A stretch of 36,175 nucleotides of DNA from an uncultured Caryophanales bacterium (lineage in GTDB: Bacteria > Bacillota_I > Bacilli_A > RF39 > UBA660), in assembly GCA_946614095.1 (NCBI GenBank), contig CAMOGG010000011.1, forward strand, positions 1 to 36,175. The letters are read 5' to 3'. Numbering within the stretch: position 1 is the first letter of the stretch; every line of letters starts with the position of its first letter. The translations under genes were made by a program, and so were the position numbers. Below the pieces are notes generated by a model, which was given only the letters and a program-made list of their open reading frames with translations, was not told where the DNA came from and did no database searches. Below, in pieces: positions 1 through 7,604 of this stretch.

Positions 1-1035
1 TGCAATACCATTTTCAGCAACTTCATCCATATCATAAGTACGAATTTGTATTTCAAATAAATAGCCATCTATTCCAAATACTGTTGTATGTAAGGATTGA
101 TACATATTTGGTTTTGGCATAGCAACATAGTCTTTAAATCTTCTAGGAAGTGGTCGAAACTTCGAATGAATTAATCCTAAAGCTAAATAACATTCTTGTT
201 CTGTATTAACAAGGATTCTTAAAGCTAATAAATCATAAATATCACTGAATTTCTTTCCTTTATTTAATTTATTATAAATACTATAAATACACTTTGCTCT
301 TCCTTTAATCTCATGTGGTATATGATGTTCATTTAATAAATTTGTAACTTCTTGTTGCATATCATACACAGTTTTATCTCTCTCTAGTTTAGTTTTATTT
401 AATTTTTCTGCTATATCATAAAAAACGTCTGGTTTTAAATAACGTAATGATAAATCTTCTAATTCACTTTTAATTTTATGAATACCCAAATGATGAGCAA
501 TTGGAGCTAATATTTCTAGAGCTTCTCTTGCTTTTACTTTTTGCCTGTCTTCTGGAATAGCCCAAAGAGTTCGAAGATTATGTAGTCTATCAGCTAATTT
601 GATAATAATCACTCGAACATCTTCACTCATTCCAACAATAATCTTTTTATAATAATCGATTAAATAATCATTTTCTGTTGAAAAATGTATTTTACTAAGT
701 TTAGTAACTCCTTGTACTAACTTAGTAATTTCTTCTCCAAAAGCATCACACATCTCATCCACAGTACAATCACAATCTTCTAATACATCATGTAATAGTC
801 CAGCTGAAATCGTTTGATAATCTGCATAAATAGAAATTAATATCAAAGCTACATTCATTGGATGATAGATATAAGCCTCTCCACTCTTACGATACTGGCC
901 TTCATGTTTTTCTTTAGCAAACACATAAGCCTTCTCAATAACAGCAAGTTGTTCTTCGTCTTCAATATAAGCATGTGCTTTTTCTAATATTTCATCAATT
1001 GTAATATCTTCCCTACTATGTGACAAAGAACTCAT
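1..1035 (-). CDS. relA: Bifunctional (p)ppGpp synthetase/hydrolase Rel, N-terminal 345 residues (runs off left edge)
   Basis: This is the long Rel stringent-response enzyme that makes and degrades (p)ppGpp in the cytoplasm. I translated it by hand because it is cut by the window edge. The HD hydrolase domain shows H58, LLHDVLED with H82-D83, and LADRLHN with D149. The synthetase domain follows, with GRAKCIYSIYNKL near 245, YDLLALRI near 267 and DYVAMPKPNMYQSLHTTV near 302-319. RFKD at 299-302 is the charged motif typical of bifunctional enzymes. The TGS and ACT C-terminal domains would lie beyond position 1. The first ATG (1035) directly abuts a GAGGGGAG ribosome site; an in-frame TTG at 1026 has the better spacing, so the true start may be nine bases later. 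secDF ends ten bases upstream, implying one transcript. The secDF-relA neighbourhood is known from Bacilli. Confidence 0.95.
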   Translation of the reverse strand, partial: MSSLSHSREDITIDEILEKAHAYIEDEEQLAVIEKAYVFAKEKHEGQYRKSGEAYIYHPMNVALILISIYADYQTISAGLLHDVLEDCDCTVDEMCDAFGEEITKLVQGVTKLSKIHFSTENDYLIDYYKKIIVGMSEDVRVIIIKLADRLHNLRTLWAIPEDRQKVKAREALEILAPIAHHLGIHKIKSELEDLSLRYLKPDVFYDIAEKLNKTKLERDKTVYDMQQEVTNLLNEHHIPHEIKGRAKCIYSIYNKLNKGKKFSDIYDLLALRILVNTEQECYLALGLIHSKFRPLPRRFKDYVAMPKPNMYQSLHTTVFGIDGYLFEIQIRTYDMDEVAENGIA

Positions 1036-1044
1036 CTCCCCTCA

Positions 1045-3324
1045 CTAACAATTTATTCCTTTTACCATTTTCTCCTCAAAATCATCTGTATAAACCTTTT
1101 TAGGTTTTGCTTTCTTTCCGATATTCTTCTTCTCCATTGCCATATAAATAACAGTTGCGATAAAGATAGAAGAATAAGTACCTGATAATAAACCAAATAA
1201 CATAGCCATATTAAATGTAAAGATTCCACGTGATCCTAATAAAATTAAGATAATAACAGGAAGTAATGTAGTTACAGTTGTATAAATCGTACGAGTAAAT
1301 GTTTCTTGAATACTACGATTACATATCTCTTCAAACTTCTCTGCGTTCATTTTAGTTCGATTAGCTTCTCCTAAATTCTCACGAATTCTATCAAAAGATA
1401 CAATCGTATCATTAATAGAATATCCAATAATTGCTAAAATTGCTGCAATAAACATAGGATTTACTTCTAAACGGAAGATAGCAAACATACTAAACATCAT
1501 TAATACATCATGAAGTAATGCTACTACTCCTCCTATTGCATAACTATATTTAAATCGAATAGAAATATAAACAATAATTCCAACTAATGCAATAACTACA
1601 GCCATAATTGCATTCTTAATTAATTCTTTTTGTACAATATTTGAAACAACACCAACGTTTACTTTAGCTTCATATTTATCAACAAAGTAATCTTCCACGT
1701 CTTTTACATTGTCTCCATCAATGGTTTTATCTAACGTTATATTAGCATCTTCTCCATTGATTTCAATAGACTCTGCCTTATAACCTAACTTTTTAATATC
1801 TGTTTGTAAATCTTTCTTTGTAATTTTCTTCTCACTCATAATATCAATAGAAGTTCCTGCTTTATAATCAATTCCAAGTACAAGCCCTTTAGTTCCTACA
1901 ATAATTCCGCCAACTAAAAGTAATACTATAGATAACCCAATAAATGCCTTTTTATGTTGAAAGAAATTAACATTATGAAATTTATTGGGAACTCTCTCTT
2001 CATTCTTAGAAACATCTGGAATATCTTCTTCTTTAATATTAATAAATAACTTTGTTTTATCATTAAAATAATCTGTATGAATAAAGATTTTTAATAATGT
2101 TCTTGTTAAAAATACCATAGTAACCATCGTTACAAATACAGTAATCATTAACATAGTAGCAAATCCTTTAATGGTAGATTCTCCAAAGAAGAACATAATT
2201 AAAGCTACTATAAGTGTTGTGATATTAGAGTCGATAATTGCACTAAAGCTTGATTTTGCTCCTTCTCTAAATGCATTCGGTAAACTCTTTCCTTTTAGTA
2301 ATTCTTCTCTAATTCTAGCAAATGTTATAACATTAGAATCTACTGCCATTCCAATACCTAGTACTAATGCTGCAATTCCTGGAAGTGTTAGAACTCCACC
2401 TATTACCCAGAATACAAAGAATACTAAGAAAGTATATAAGAACATAGATACTGATGATATAAATCCTGCAAAATGATAAATAAACATCAATAATATCATA
2501 ATTGCTCCAACCGCAATAATTCCTGCTATCAAAGTTGTTTGTAATGTCTGACTACCAAAAGATGCTCCAACAGTATTAGAAGATATCTCTGTTAATCTAC
2601 TTGGAAGAGATCCACTATTAATTAAATCTACTAAATTGTTGACTTCATCTTGTGTAAAATTACCTTGAATAATAACGTCACTCGCAAATCCTTGTGAAAC
2701 AGTTGCTGCACTTAAACAATTAGATTCACTTGTTCCACATTGACCTTTTTCTTTTTCATAACTATCCATTAATTCGTTATAATCCAACCATATAACAATA
2801 CTATTATTTTCTTGTGAACTTACTTTACTAGTTACTTCATAAAACTTATCTTTATCTTTTACTGTAAGTAATACTGCTGGATTACCAGAAGAATCTTGAC
2901 TAACTTTAGCTCCTCCTGCTTTTAATACATCACTACTCATTAATAAATTATCTTCTGTATCACGGAATGATAAAGTTGCTACTGTTGATAATTGTGCTCT
3001 TGCTTCTTCAGGATTTTTAACTCCTGCTAGCTTTACACGAATCTTATCATTTCCTTCAATAATAATTTCTGGTTCACTAACTCCTAAACTATCAATACGC
3101 TTACTTAAAGTTTTATAAGTAGCTTTAATCTTTTCATTAGTCATTTTAGAACCATCAATAGAACTAGCTCGATACAAGATCTCAAATCCACCCTGTAAAT
3201 CCAACCCAAATTTTAATCCCCCAAAAAGAGGAACAAACAAGAATCCAATTGCTACAACCAATATGATTAAAACAATGGAACGAACAACTACTTGTTTCTT
3301 TTCATTCTTTTGCTTTTTTTTCAT
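1045..3324 (-). CDS. secDF: Protein translocase subunit SecDF (fused)
   Basis: SecDF uses the proton gradient to help the SecYEG channel pull preproteins across the membrane. The 759-residue protein is the single-chain SecD-SecF fusion common in Bacilli. The N-terminal membrane segment is at about 13-33 and is followed by FGLDLQGG, a SecD signature. The large extracytoplasmic P1 region follows. The first transmembrane bundle contains GIGMAVDSNVITFARIREEL, and the second bundle near the C-terminus contains GYSINDTIVSFDRIREN, the equivalent SecF motif. The two halves join near residue 450. The start is supported by GAGGTGG four bases before ATG. It follows the ComN-like gene by 13 bases and precedes rel by 9, so the three probably form one operon driven from the promoter near 3612. 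Confidence 0.97.
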   Translation of the reverse strand: MKKKQKNEKKQVVVRSIVLIILVVAIGFLFVPLFGGLKFGLDLQGGFEILYRASSIDGSKMTNEKIKATYKTLSKRIDSLGVSEPEIIIEGNDKIRVKLAGVKNPEEARAQLSTVATLSFRDTEDNLLMSSDVLKAGGAKVSQDSSGNPAVLLTVKDKDKFYEVTSKVSSQENNSIVIWLDYNELMDSYEKEKGQCGTSESNCLSAATVSQGFASDVIIQGNFTQDEVNNLVDLINSGSLPSRLTEISSNTVGASFGSQTLQTTLIAGIIAVGAIMILLMFIYHFAGFISSVSMFLYTFLVFFVFWVIGGVLTLPGIAALVLGIGMAVDSNVITFARIREELLKGKSLPNAFREGAKSSFSAIIDSNITTLIVALIMFFFGESTIKGFATMLMITVFVTMVTMVFLTRTLLKIFIHTDYFNDKTKLFINIKEEDIPDVSKNEERVPNKFHNVNFFQHKKAFIGLSIVLLLVGGIIVGTKGLVLGIDYKAGTSIDIMSEKKITKKDLQTDIKKLGYKAESIEINGEDANITLDKTIDGDNVKDVEDYFVDKYEAKVNVGVVSNIVQKELIKNAIMAVVIALVGIIVYISIRFKYSYAIGGVVALLHDVLMMFSMFAIFRLEVNPMFIAAILAIIGYSINDTIVSFDRIRENLGEANRTKMNAEKFEEICNRSIQETFTRTIYTTVTTLLPVIILILLGSRGIFTFNMAMLFGLLSGTYSSIFIATVIYMAMEKKNIGKKAKPKKVYTDDFEEKMVKGINC

Positions 3325-3337
3325 GTTACCACCTCTA

Positions 3338-3574
3338 CTATTTTTTATCGTTCAAAAAAGATTTTACTTCATCATATTCCACTTTCATAATATCTCCTAC
3401 AATATCAGAAAGCATCAAATCAGTTCCATGTCTCCATCGATTAGATAAATACTCCCATATATCTTGTATCGATATATTATGGTATCCCATACGATAGAGT
3501 TCTGCTAAACGAGCTTCTAGTGCAGGTAAAACTCGTTCAAACAGTTCCTTTTCAGAGTGAAATTCATTCATCAT
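3338..3574 (-). CDS. ComN-like post-transcriptional regulator family protein
   Basis: This 78-residue protein resembles the small post-transcriptional regulator family that includes Bacillus subtilis ComN (YrzD). Seen in sequence: an N-terminal helix (ELFERVLPALEARLAEL), the family-like LYRMGYHNISIQDIWEYLSN stretch at about 26-45, and a C-terminal part with LSDIVGDIMKVEYDEV. It has no membrane segment. It is the first gene of the operon ahead of secDF and rel, and Bacilli place this family close to secDF, which supports the call. ComN is reported to act on the comE mRNA and DivIVA localisation; no competence gene is visible here, so the exact target is unknown. An AAGGATG ribosome site lies about ten bases upstream. 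Confidence 0.7.
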   Translation of the reverse strand: MMNEFHSEKELFERVLPALEARLAELYRMGYHNISIQDIWEYLSNRWRHGTDLMLSDIVGDIMKVEYDEVKSFLNDKK

Positions 3575-3608
3575 AAAAAGTCACATCCTTTTTTGAACCA
3601 TTACTATC

Positions 3609-3614
3609 ATTATA
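3609..3614 (-). promoter_or_regulatory. -10 element (TATAAT) of the comN-like/secDF/rel operon
   Basis: A perfect TATAAT on the minus strand lies about 35 bases before the ComN-like start, immediately after the xerD terminator. No convincing -35 is visible; the spacer would overlap the terminator stem. Confidence 0.5.
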
Positions 3615-3627
3615 CCGAAATATAAAA

Positions 3628-3656
3628 GAAAATGAAAGTATTTCCCTTTCATTTTC
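3628..3656 (-). terminator. Rho-independent terminator of the xerD transcript
   Basis: An 11-bp inverted repeat (GAAAATGAAAG with CTTTCATTTTC, 7-base loop) is followed on the minus strand by TTTTATA. It sits six bases after the xerD stop codon. Confidence 0.75.
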
Positions 3657-3661
3657 ATGAT

Positions 3662-4579
3662 TTATCTCTTTGCTCTAGGAAAACTATGATAATAAACTTC
3701 TTTCAATCGATCAGTCGTGACATGTGTATAGATTTGAGTTGCTTTAATACTTTCATGTCCTAATAACTTTTGAACAGTAAGTAAATCACATCCTTCATTT
3801 AATAAATGTGTCGCAAAACTATGACGAATCATATGAGGAGAAATTTTCTTATGTATCTCTGTTTTTTTAATTAATTGATCTAAAATATAACGAACTCCTC
3901 TCTCTGTTAAAACACCACCATTATGATTTAAAAATAAATAAGGACTATTCCCTATATTTAATCTCAAATAACCATCACTTAAATATTCTTTTAAAGCATC
4001 TTCACAATATTCTCCATACGTAACAAATCTCTCTTTATTTCCTTTTCCAAGAATAATAATCTGTCTTAAAGATAAATTAATATCAGATACTTTAATCGAT
4101 ATTAATTCTCCTACTCGAACCCCAGTTGCATATAACATTTCTAATAATAATAAATCCCTTTGCCCAGTAGGAGTCCTTCTATCAGGAACAGAAAACAATT
4201 CTTCTAACTCATTATATTCAAAATATCTAGGAAGCTTCTTATCTTTTTTAGGTCCATTCACAAAAGAAAAAACATTACTTTTTACTTTTCCCTCATTTGC
4301 CAAATACTTATAAAAACTTCTTAAAGAACTTAATTTACGATTAATAGATGTATTATGATCTTTCTTTTCATCTTTTAAATACATTAAATAAAATCTTATA
4401 TCACTATATTCTACTGTTAAAAAAGATAAACTCTCTCTCCCCAACCATTCTAAATATTCTAAAATATCATGATAGTAATTCTCTATGGTATACAAAGAAT
4501 AATTTTTTTGGTACTGTAAATAATCTTTATATTGTTCTAATTCTACTGGTATATTATTTTTTTCGGTATTGATATCCAT
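3662..4579 (-). CDS. xerD: Site-specific tyrosine recombinase XerC/XerD type
   Basis: This is a 305-residue tyrosine recombinase of the size of Xer proteins, which resolve chromosome dimers at dif with FtsK. The N-terminal SAM-like core-binding domain spans about 15-100 (YTIENYYHDILEYLEWLG). The catalytic domain carries R155 (ATGVRVGEL), K179 (GKGNKER), H249-x-x-R252 (HMIRHSFATHLL), H275 (LLGHESIKATQIYTHV) and the nucleophile Y284, so all catalytic residues are present. Its start overlaps the 3' end of the 361-residue gene by 26 bases. The context is housekeeping with no phage genes. Which Xer paralogue this is cannot be decided from one copy. No dif-like site was recognised nearby. Confidence 0.85.
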   Translation of the reverse strand: MDINTEKNNIPVELEQYKDYLQYQKNYSLYTIENYYHDILEYLEWLGRESLSFLTVEYSDIRFYLMYLKDEKKDHNTSINRKLSSLRSFYKYLANEGKVKSNVFSFVNGPKKDKKLPRYFEYNELEELFSVPDRRTPTGQRDLLLLEMLYATGVRVGELISIKVSDINLSLRQIIILGKGNKERFVTYGEYCEDALKEYLSDGYLRLNIGNSPYLFLNHNGGVLTERGVRYILDQLIKKTEIHKKISPHMIRHSFATHLLNEGCDLLTVQKLLGHESIKATQIYTHVTTDRLKEVYYHSFPRAKR

Positions 4580-5639
4580 TCATCTCACCCACAATTCTAC
4601 TCTTATATTTTTGATATAATAAACTCCATTGATATGCTTGATTCAAAAGATCTGGGCTTTCATTTAATATATTCATAATATGGAAAACATCTTGTTCTAT
4701 TTGTTTTTCATAATCTGAAACGTCCTTCATAGATTCTAAATCTTTTTGATAATAATAAGTATGTAACGATAATATCTGAATAAGAAAAGCTAATCTACCT
4801 CCTAATAAAGATGATAATTTTTCTAAATCCCCTTCATCATAACTTCCAAATAATTCTTCATTAAAAACAACACTATTTTCTTTTTGATAAAAAACTCCTC
4901 TAGGTAAGCTTTCAATAGTATCCATAACAAAATCATATTTTTCTTCAGCAGAAACCTCTCTCTCAATATCAAAAATAGATTCTTGCGTCTCATCGTATTC
5001 TATATTAGTCACTTCTAATAAAGATTTTTCTAATAATTCACGAAATACATTATCTAATGCATAATGATTATTCACTCCAAAAGAATAATCAAATTGATGA
5101 AAACTATCAACAATATTTCGAAGTAATGGATAAGACTTTCTCACCCAACCACCATCTTGATATTTAATTTGATAATAATCTTGATATCGTTGTTTAGAAA
5201 AATAATGAACAAATTTAGGATACAAATGGGTATCTCCATAGACAACCATATTATAAAATAATGGCTGAAATTTCATCTTCCAACAAAAATGATTTAATAA
5301 ATCATGAATATTCTTCTCTTCATCTTCCATCTTTCCATCTAAAGATGCTCTCGCAATACTACGTATATTAGAACTATTCTTATACAAAACATCAGAAAAA
5401 GATAATTTCTTTTCTCCTTGTTTTTCTTTTTGAGATACAATGAAAAAATCCATATCTTTTTCATCAATCACATTTTGTACATGAAGTGCTTGAATTAACT
5501 CTAATACATTAGAATAATTTGTTGTATATAAATCAATCTCTTCTAAACGGTTTCCCCATTTACCTGCAATAGGAATAATAGTAAAATCATTATTTCTACG
5601 ATCTCTTCCTACTAAATAATATAAACTTTTCTTACTCAT
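4554..5639 (-). CDS. Uncharacterised 361-residue cytosolic protein
   Basis: I do not recognise this family. The protein has no signal peptide or membrane segment and is rich in aromatic residues. It begins SKKSLYYLVGRDRRNNDFTI and has an acidic central region (about 220-250) and a helical C-terminus (LNESPDLLNQAYQWSLLYQ). Translational coupling is likely, because its last 26 bases overlap the xerD start. The upstream gap contains an extended -10 (TGTTATAAT), so this gene appears to open a two-gene transcript with xerD. Nothing in the sequence supports a specific function; a DNA-related role would rest on context alone. Confidence 0.75.
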   Translation of the reverse strand: MSKKSLYYLVGRDRRNNDFTIIPIAGKWGNRLEEIDLYTTNYSNVLELIQALHVQNVIDEKDMDFFIVSQKEKQGEKKLSFSDVLYKNSSNIRSIARASLDGKMEDEEKNIHDLLNHFCWKMKFQPLFYNMVVYGDTHLYPKFVHYFSKQRYQDYYQIKYQDGGWVRKSYPLLRNIVDSFHQFDYSFGVNNHYALDNVFRELLEKSLLEVTNIEYDETQESIFDIEREVSAEEKYDFVMDTIESLPRGVFYQKENSVVFNEELFGSYDEGDLEKLSSLLGGRLAFLIQILSLHTYYYQKDLESMKDVSDYEKQIEQDVFHIMNILNESPDLLNQAYQWSLLYQKYKSRIVGEMNGYQYRKK

Positions 5640-5659
5640 ACCTAATACCTCTTAGAAAG

Positions 5660-5668
5660 ATTATAACA
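5660..5668 (-). promoter_or_regulatory. Extended -10 promoter of the 361-residue gene and xerD
   Basis: The minus strand reads TGTTATAAT about 21 bases before the start codon. The extended TG is present; the -35 region is only a weak ATTGTT-like sequence. Confidence 0.5.
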
Positions 5669-5716
5669 TATCAAAAGAAAAAACAATATAAAGCTTTTTT
5701 ATACTGTTATTACAAA

Positions 5717-6805
5717 TCACTTTTTTTGATATATTTTATCTTGATAAATATCACGATATTCATCTAAAGACTTACTAACATCAATCCAATATACATTTTC
5801 TAAAACATCATTTTCAACTCGACTAGACTCAAGAACTCCACCTAATGCTTGAATGGTTTTATTACTTCCATTATTACCTGCATCACATATTAATTCTACA
5901 GAGTCTAATCCCATTTCTTTCGCTTTTCCTAGTCCTAAATAAAGATTTATTTTATTATATCCTTTTCTCCTTTCACTAGGACGAATTCCATAACCAATAT
6001 GTCCGGCATGTTCAAGCATATCTTCAGATAGATGATGTCTAATATTTATCATTCCAATTAATTTATTATCATTTTTTCTTATTAAAAAATAAGTCATCCC
6101 AGGACAACGTCCAATACTCTTTGCATAAGCAAAATCTTTCGTTTTGATAATTTTCTCTAAGCACTCTTCATAAGTAATACCTTCTAAAATCTTATCTAGT
6201 GAACCACTTCCATGAATAGAAGAATGACATCTTTGATGTTCCCTCATATATTCAACAACATCATCTCTTCTTTGAATAGATGCTTCTTCTAAATAAAACA
6301 ATTCATCTTGTAAATTCTTTTTATAATATAAAACAAAAGCTTCTTCTCCGTTAGGATAAAATTCCATACCTGACTTTAAATATTCTGAAAATCCGTAATG
6401 AAAATAAATCATCATATTTTTAATTTCATTAGGTTCAACTCCTAAAGTAACAAATTGATATCCTTTCTGTTTCAAATCCTGTATCATAAACCAAAATAAC
6501 TTAGAAAAATATCCTTTTCCTTGATATCCTTTTATCGTCCGAAATCCATTCAAATAGGCAATACAATTAGAAACCAAACCATCTCCATTTTGAACCACAC
6601 TAGAGTCTATAGAAGCAGTAGCTTCACAAATAATCTTTCCATCTAATATTCCATAATAAGGAATCTGTTTTCCTTCTTTTTGATTTTCAATAAATTCTTT
6701 TTTCCATTGTATCCAATTTTCTTTAGAATGAGATGCATGTTTGATTTCATAATCCCATTTTTCATTCATTTCTTCTTCATCAGCAATTTTACATATATAA
6801 CTCAT
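5717..6805 (-). CDS. Tandem GNAT acetyltransferase
   Basis: The 362-residue protein contains two GNAT-type modules. The N-terminal module (about 1-165) has the acetyl-CoA loop GYQGKGYFSKLFWFMI near 95-110 and a late FHYGFSEY strand. The C-terminal module (about 170-362) has GYGIRPSERRKGYNKINLYL near 271-290, followed by GLDSVELICDAGNNGSNKTI, the usual helix-turn with Asn residues. GNAT enzymes transfer acetyl from acetyl-CoA to amines; the substrate cannot be inferred. Its ATG directly follows the stop of the 129-residue gene (TAGATG), so the two are translated together. Both loops keep the R/Q-x-x-G-x-G/A-like pattern, though the second is GYN rather than GxG, so one module may be degenerate. 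Confidence 0.85.
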   Translation of the reverse strand: MSYICKIADEEEMNEKWDYEIKHASHSKENWIQWKKEFIENQKEGKQIPYYGILDGKIICEATASIDSSVVQNGDGLVSNCIAYLNGFRTIKGYQGKGYFSKLFWFMIQDLKQKGYQFVTLGVEPNEIKNMMIYFHYGFSEYLKSGMEFYPNGEEAFVLYYKKNLQDELFYLEEASIQRRDDVVEYMREHQRCHSSIHGSGSLDKILEGITYEECLEKIIKTKDFAYAKSIGRCPGMTYFLIRKNDNKLIGMINIRHHLSEDMLEHAGHIGYGIRPSERRKGYNKINLYLGLGKAKEMGLDSVELICDAGNNGSNKTIQALGGVLESSRVENDVLENVYWIDVSKSLDEYRDIYQDKIYQKK

Positions 6806-7195
6806 CTACTTCACCACTGTATCTGTCTCAGAATACTCTTTCCCATCAATAATATAACCAATCGTTTTAATAGGCTCTAAAGTATCCTCATCATCTTCTT
6901 TAATCATAATACAAACATTTTTCTTTTCTTTTTTTTCTGTTTTTACCATAACTTCCACACATTGTTTACCATGAACTGTAGAAATCCATTTCATAAAATT
7001 TTTCAAATCAATAGTTTGAATTTCTCCTAGTTTAGCATTCAAAAAAGTAGACTTTTTAGCATGATGAACAACACTTTGAAAAGTTCGATTACTACGATTC
7101 ATATAAGCCATATAAAATAAAGGAAAAAACATCATATTCCATAGAACAATAATCCCAATAATAATAAGAATAATATTTCTTTTTTTATGTTTCAT
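6806..7195 (-). CDS. Small membrane-anchored protein of unknown function
   Basis: This 129-residue protein has an N-terminal positively charged tail, one membrane segment (NIILIIIGIIVLWNMMFFPL, about 7-30) and a soluble extracytoplasmic part of about 95 residues. That part holds WISTVHGKQCVEVMV and a Lys/Glu-rich hairpin. No known domain was recognised. A GGAGGAG site supports the ATG. It lies between the ASCH and tandem-GNAT genes with gaps of 10 and 0 bases, so the three are likely one transcript. Confidence 0.7.
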   Translation of the reverse strand: MKHKKRNIILIIIGIIVLWNMMFFPLFYMAYMNRSNRTFQSVVHHAKKSTFLNAKLGEIQTIDLKNFMKWISTVHGKQCVEVMVKTEKKEKKNVCIMIKEDDEDTLEPIKTIGYIIDGKEYSETDTVVK

Positions 7196-7205
7196 AACTC
7201 CTCCA

Positions 7206-7547
7206 CTAACTATGATTTTTTTTTATTTCTATCCCCAAAACTCCATATTTTTTTTGCTTATCTTTTGGGTAATACACTTCCATATCTTTAGGATTAGCAA
7301 TTTCATCTTTTAAATAGCCCAAACATTCTGGATCAAAAAATTGATATAATTCATCAAAGCTAGAAAAATGGTGAATTTTAACAATTTTAGTCTGAAGAAT
7401 CTCATGACTAAACCGATTTTGAAATTCTATAATATCTTCTTCTTTTAAAACTCTTCTTTTTTCATCGTTTAAACGCATCTCAATCGTTTTAATTCCACTC
7501 TTAATCAGTTGAAAAGGTTCATCATGTAATCTCATTTTATATTTCAT
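7206..7547 (-). CDS. ASCH-domain protein
   Basis: The 113-residue protein is a stand-alone ASCH fold (PUA-like beta barrel), a family thought to bind RNA or act on modified nucleosides (YqfB-like). Typical features are MRLHDEPFQLIKSGIKTIEM at the N-terminus, RLNDEKRRVLKEEDIIEFQN in the middle and YGVLGIEI at the end. I chose the ATG at 7547 rather than the upstream in-frame ATG at 7577. The upstream codon lies next to the TATAAT (7566-7571) and would not be in the transcript, whereas GGTGATG precedes 7547. It is the first gene of a short operon with the 129-residue protein and the GNAT. Confidence 0.8.
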   Translation of the reverse strand: MKYKMRLHDEPFQLIKSGIKTIEMRLNDEKRRVLKEEDIIEFQNRFSHEILQTKIVKIHHFSSFDELYQFFDPECLGYLKDEIANPKDMEVYYPKDKQKKYGVLGIEIKKNHS

Positions 7548-7565
7548 TTTATCATCACCAATATC

Positions 7566-7571
7566 ATTATA
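7566..7571 (-). promoter_or_regulatory. -10 element (TATAAT) for ASCH operon
   Basis: TATAAT on the minus strand lies directly after the U-tract of the upstream terminator and about 19 bases before the ASCH start. The -35 is not convincing (T-rich). Confidence 0.5.
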
Positions 7572-7580
7572 ATACAAAAA

Positions 7581-7602
7581 GAAAAGAGAAAAAACTCCTT
7601 TC
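7581..7602 (-). terminator. Terminator of the 739-residue repeat-protein gene
   Basis: GAAAGGAG and CTCTTTTC pair (8 bp with one G-T) around a six-T loop, followed by TTTTTG on the minus strand, three bases after the stop codon. Confidence 0.7.
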
Positions 7603-7604
7603 CT

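Noticed and set aside
2171-2476. Plus-strand open frame opposite secDF
   Set aside because: It is a shadow of the secDF coding frame, lacks a ribosome site and has no recognisable protein character. Similar antisense frames at 16489-16733, 30037-30369, 32466-32906 and elsewhere were dropped for the same reason.
3662-4579. Tyrosine recombinase as an integrase of a mobile element
   Set aside because: Length and motifs fit Xer proteins, no phage or conjugation genes or attachment repeats are nearby, and the surrounding genes are housekeeping.
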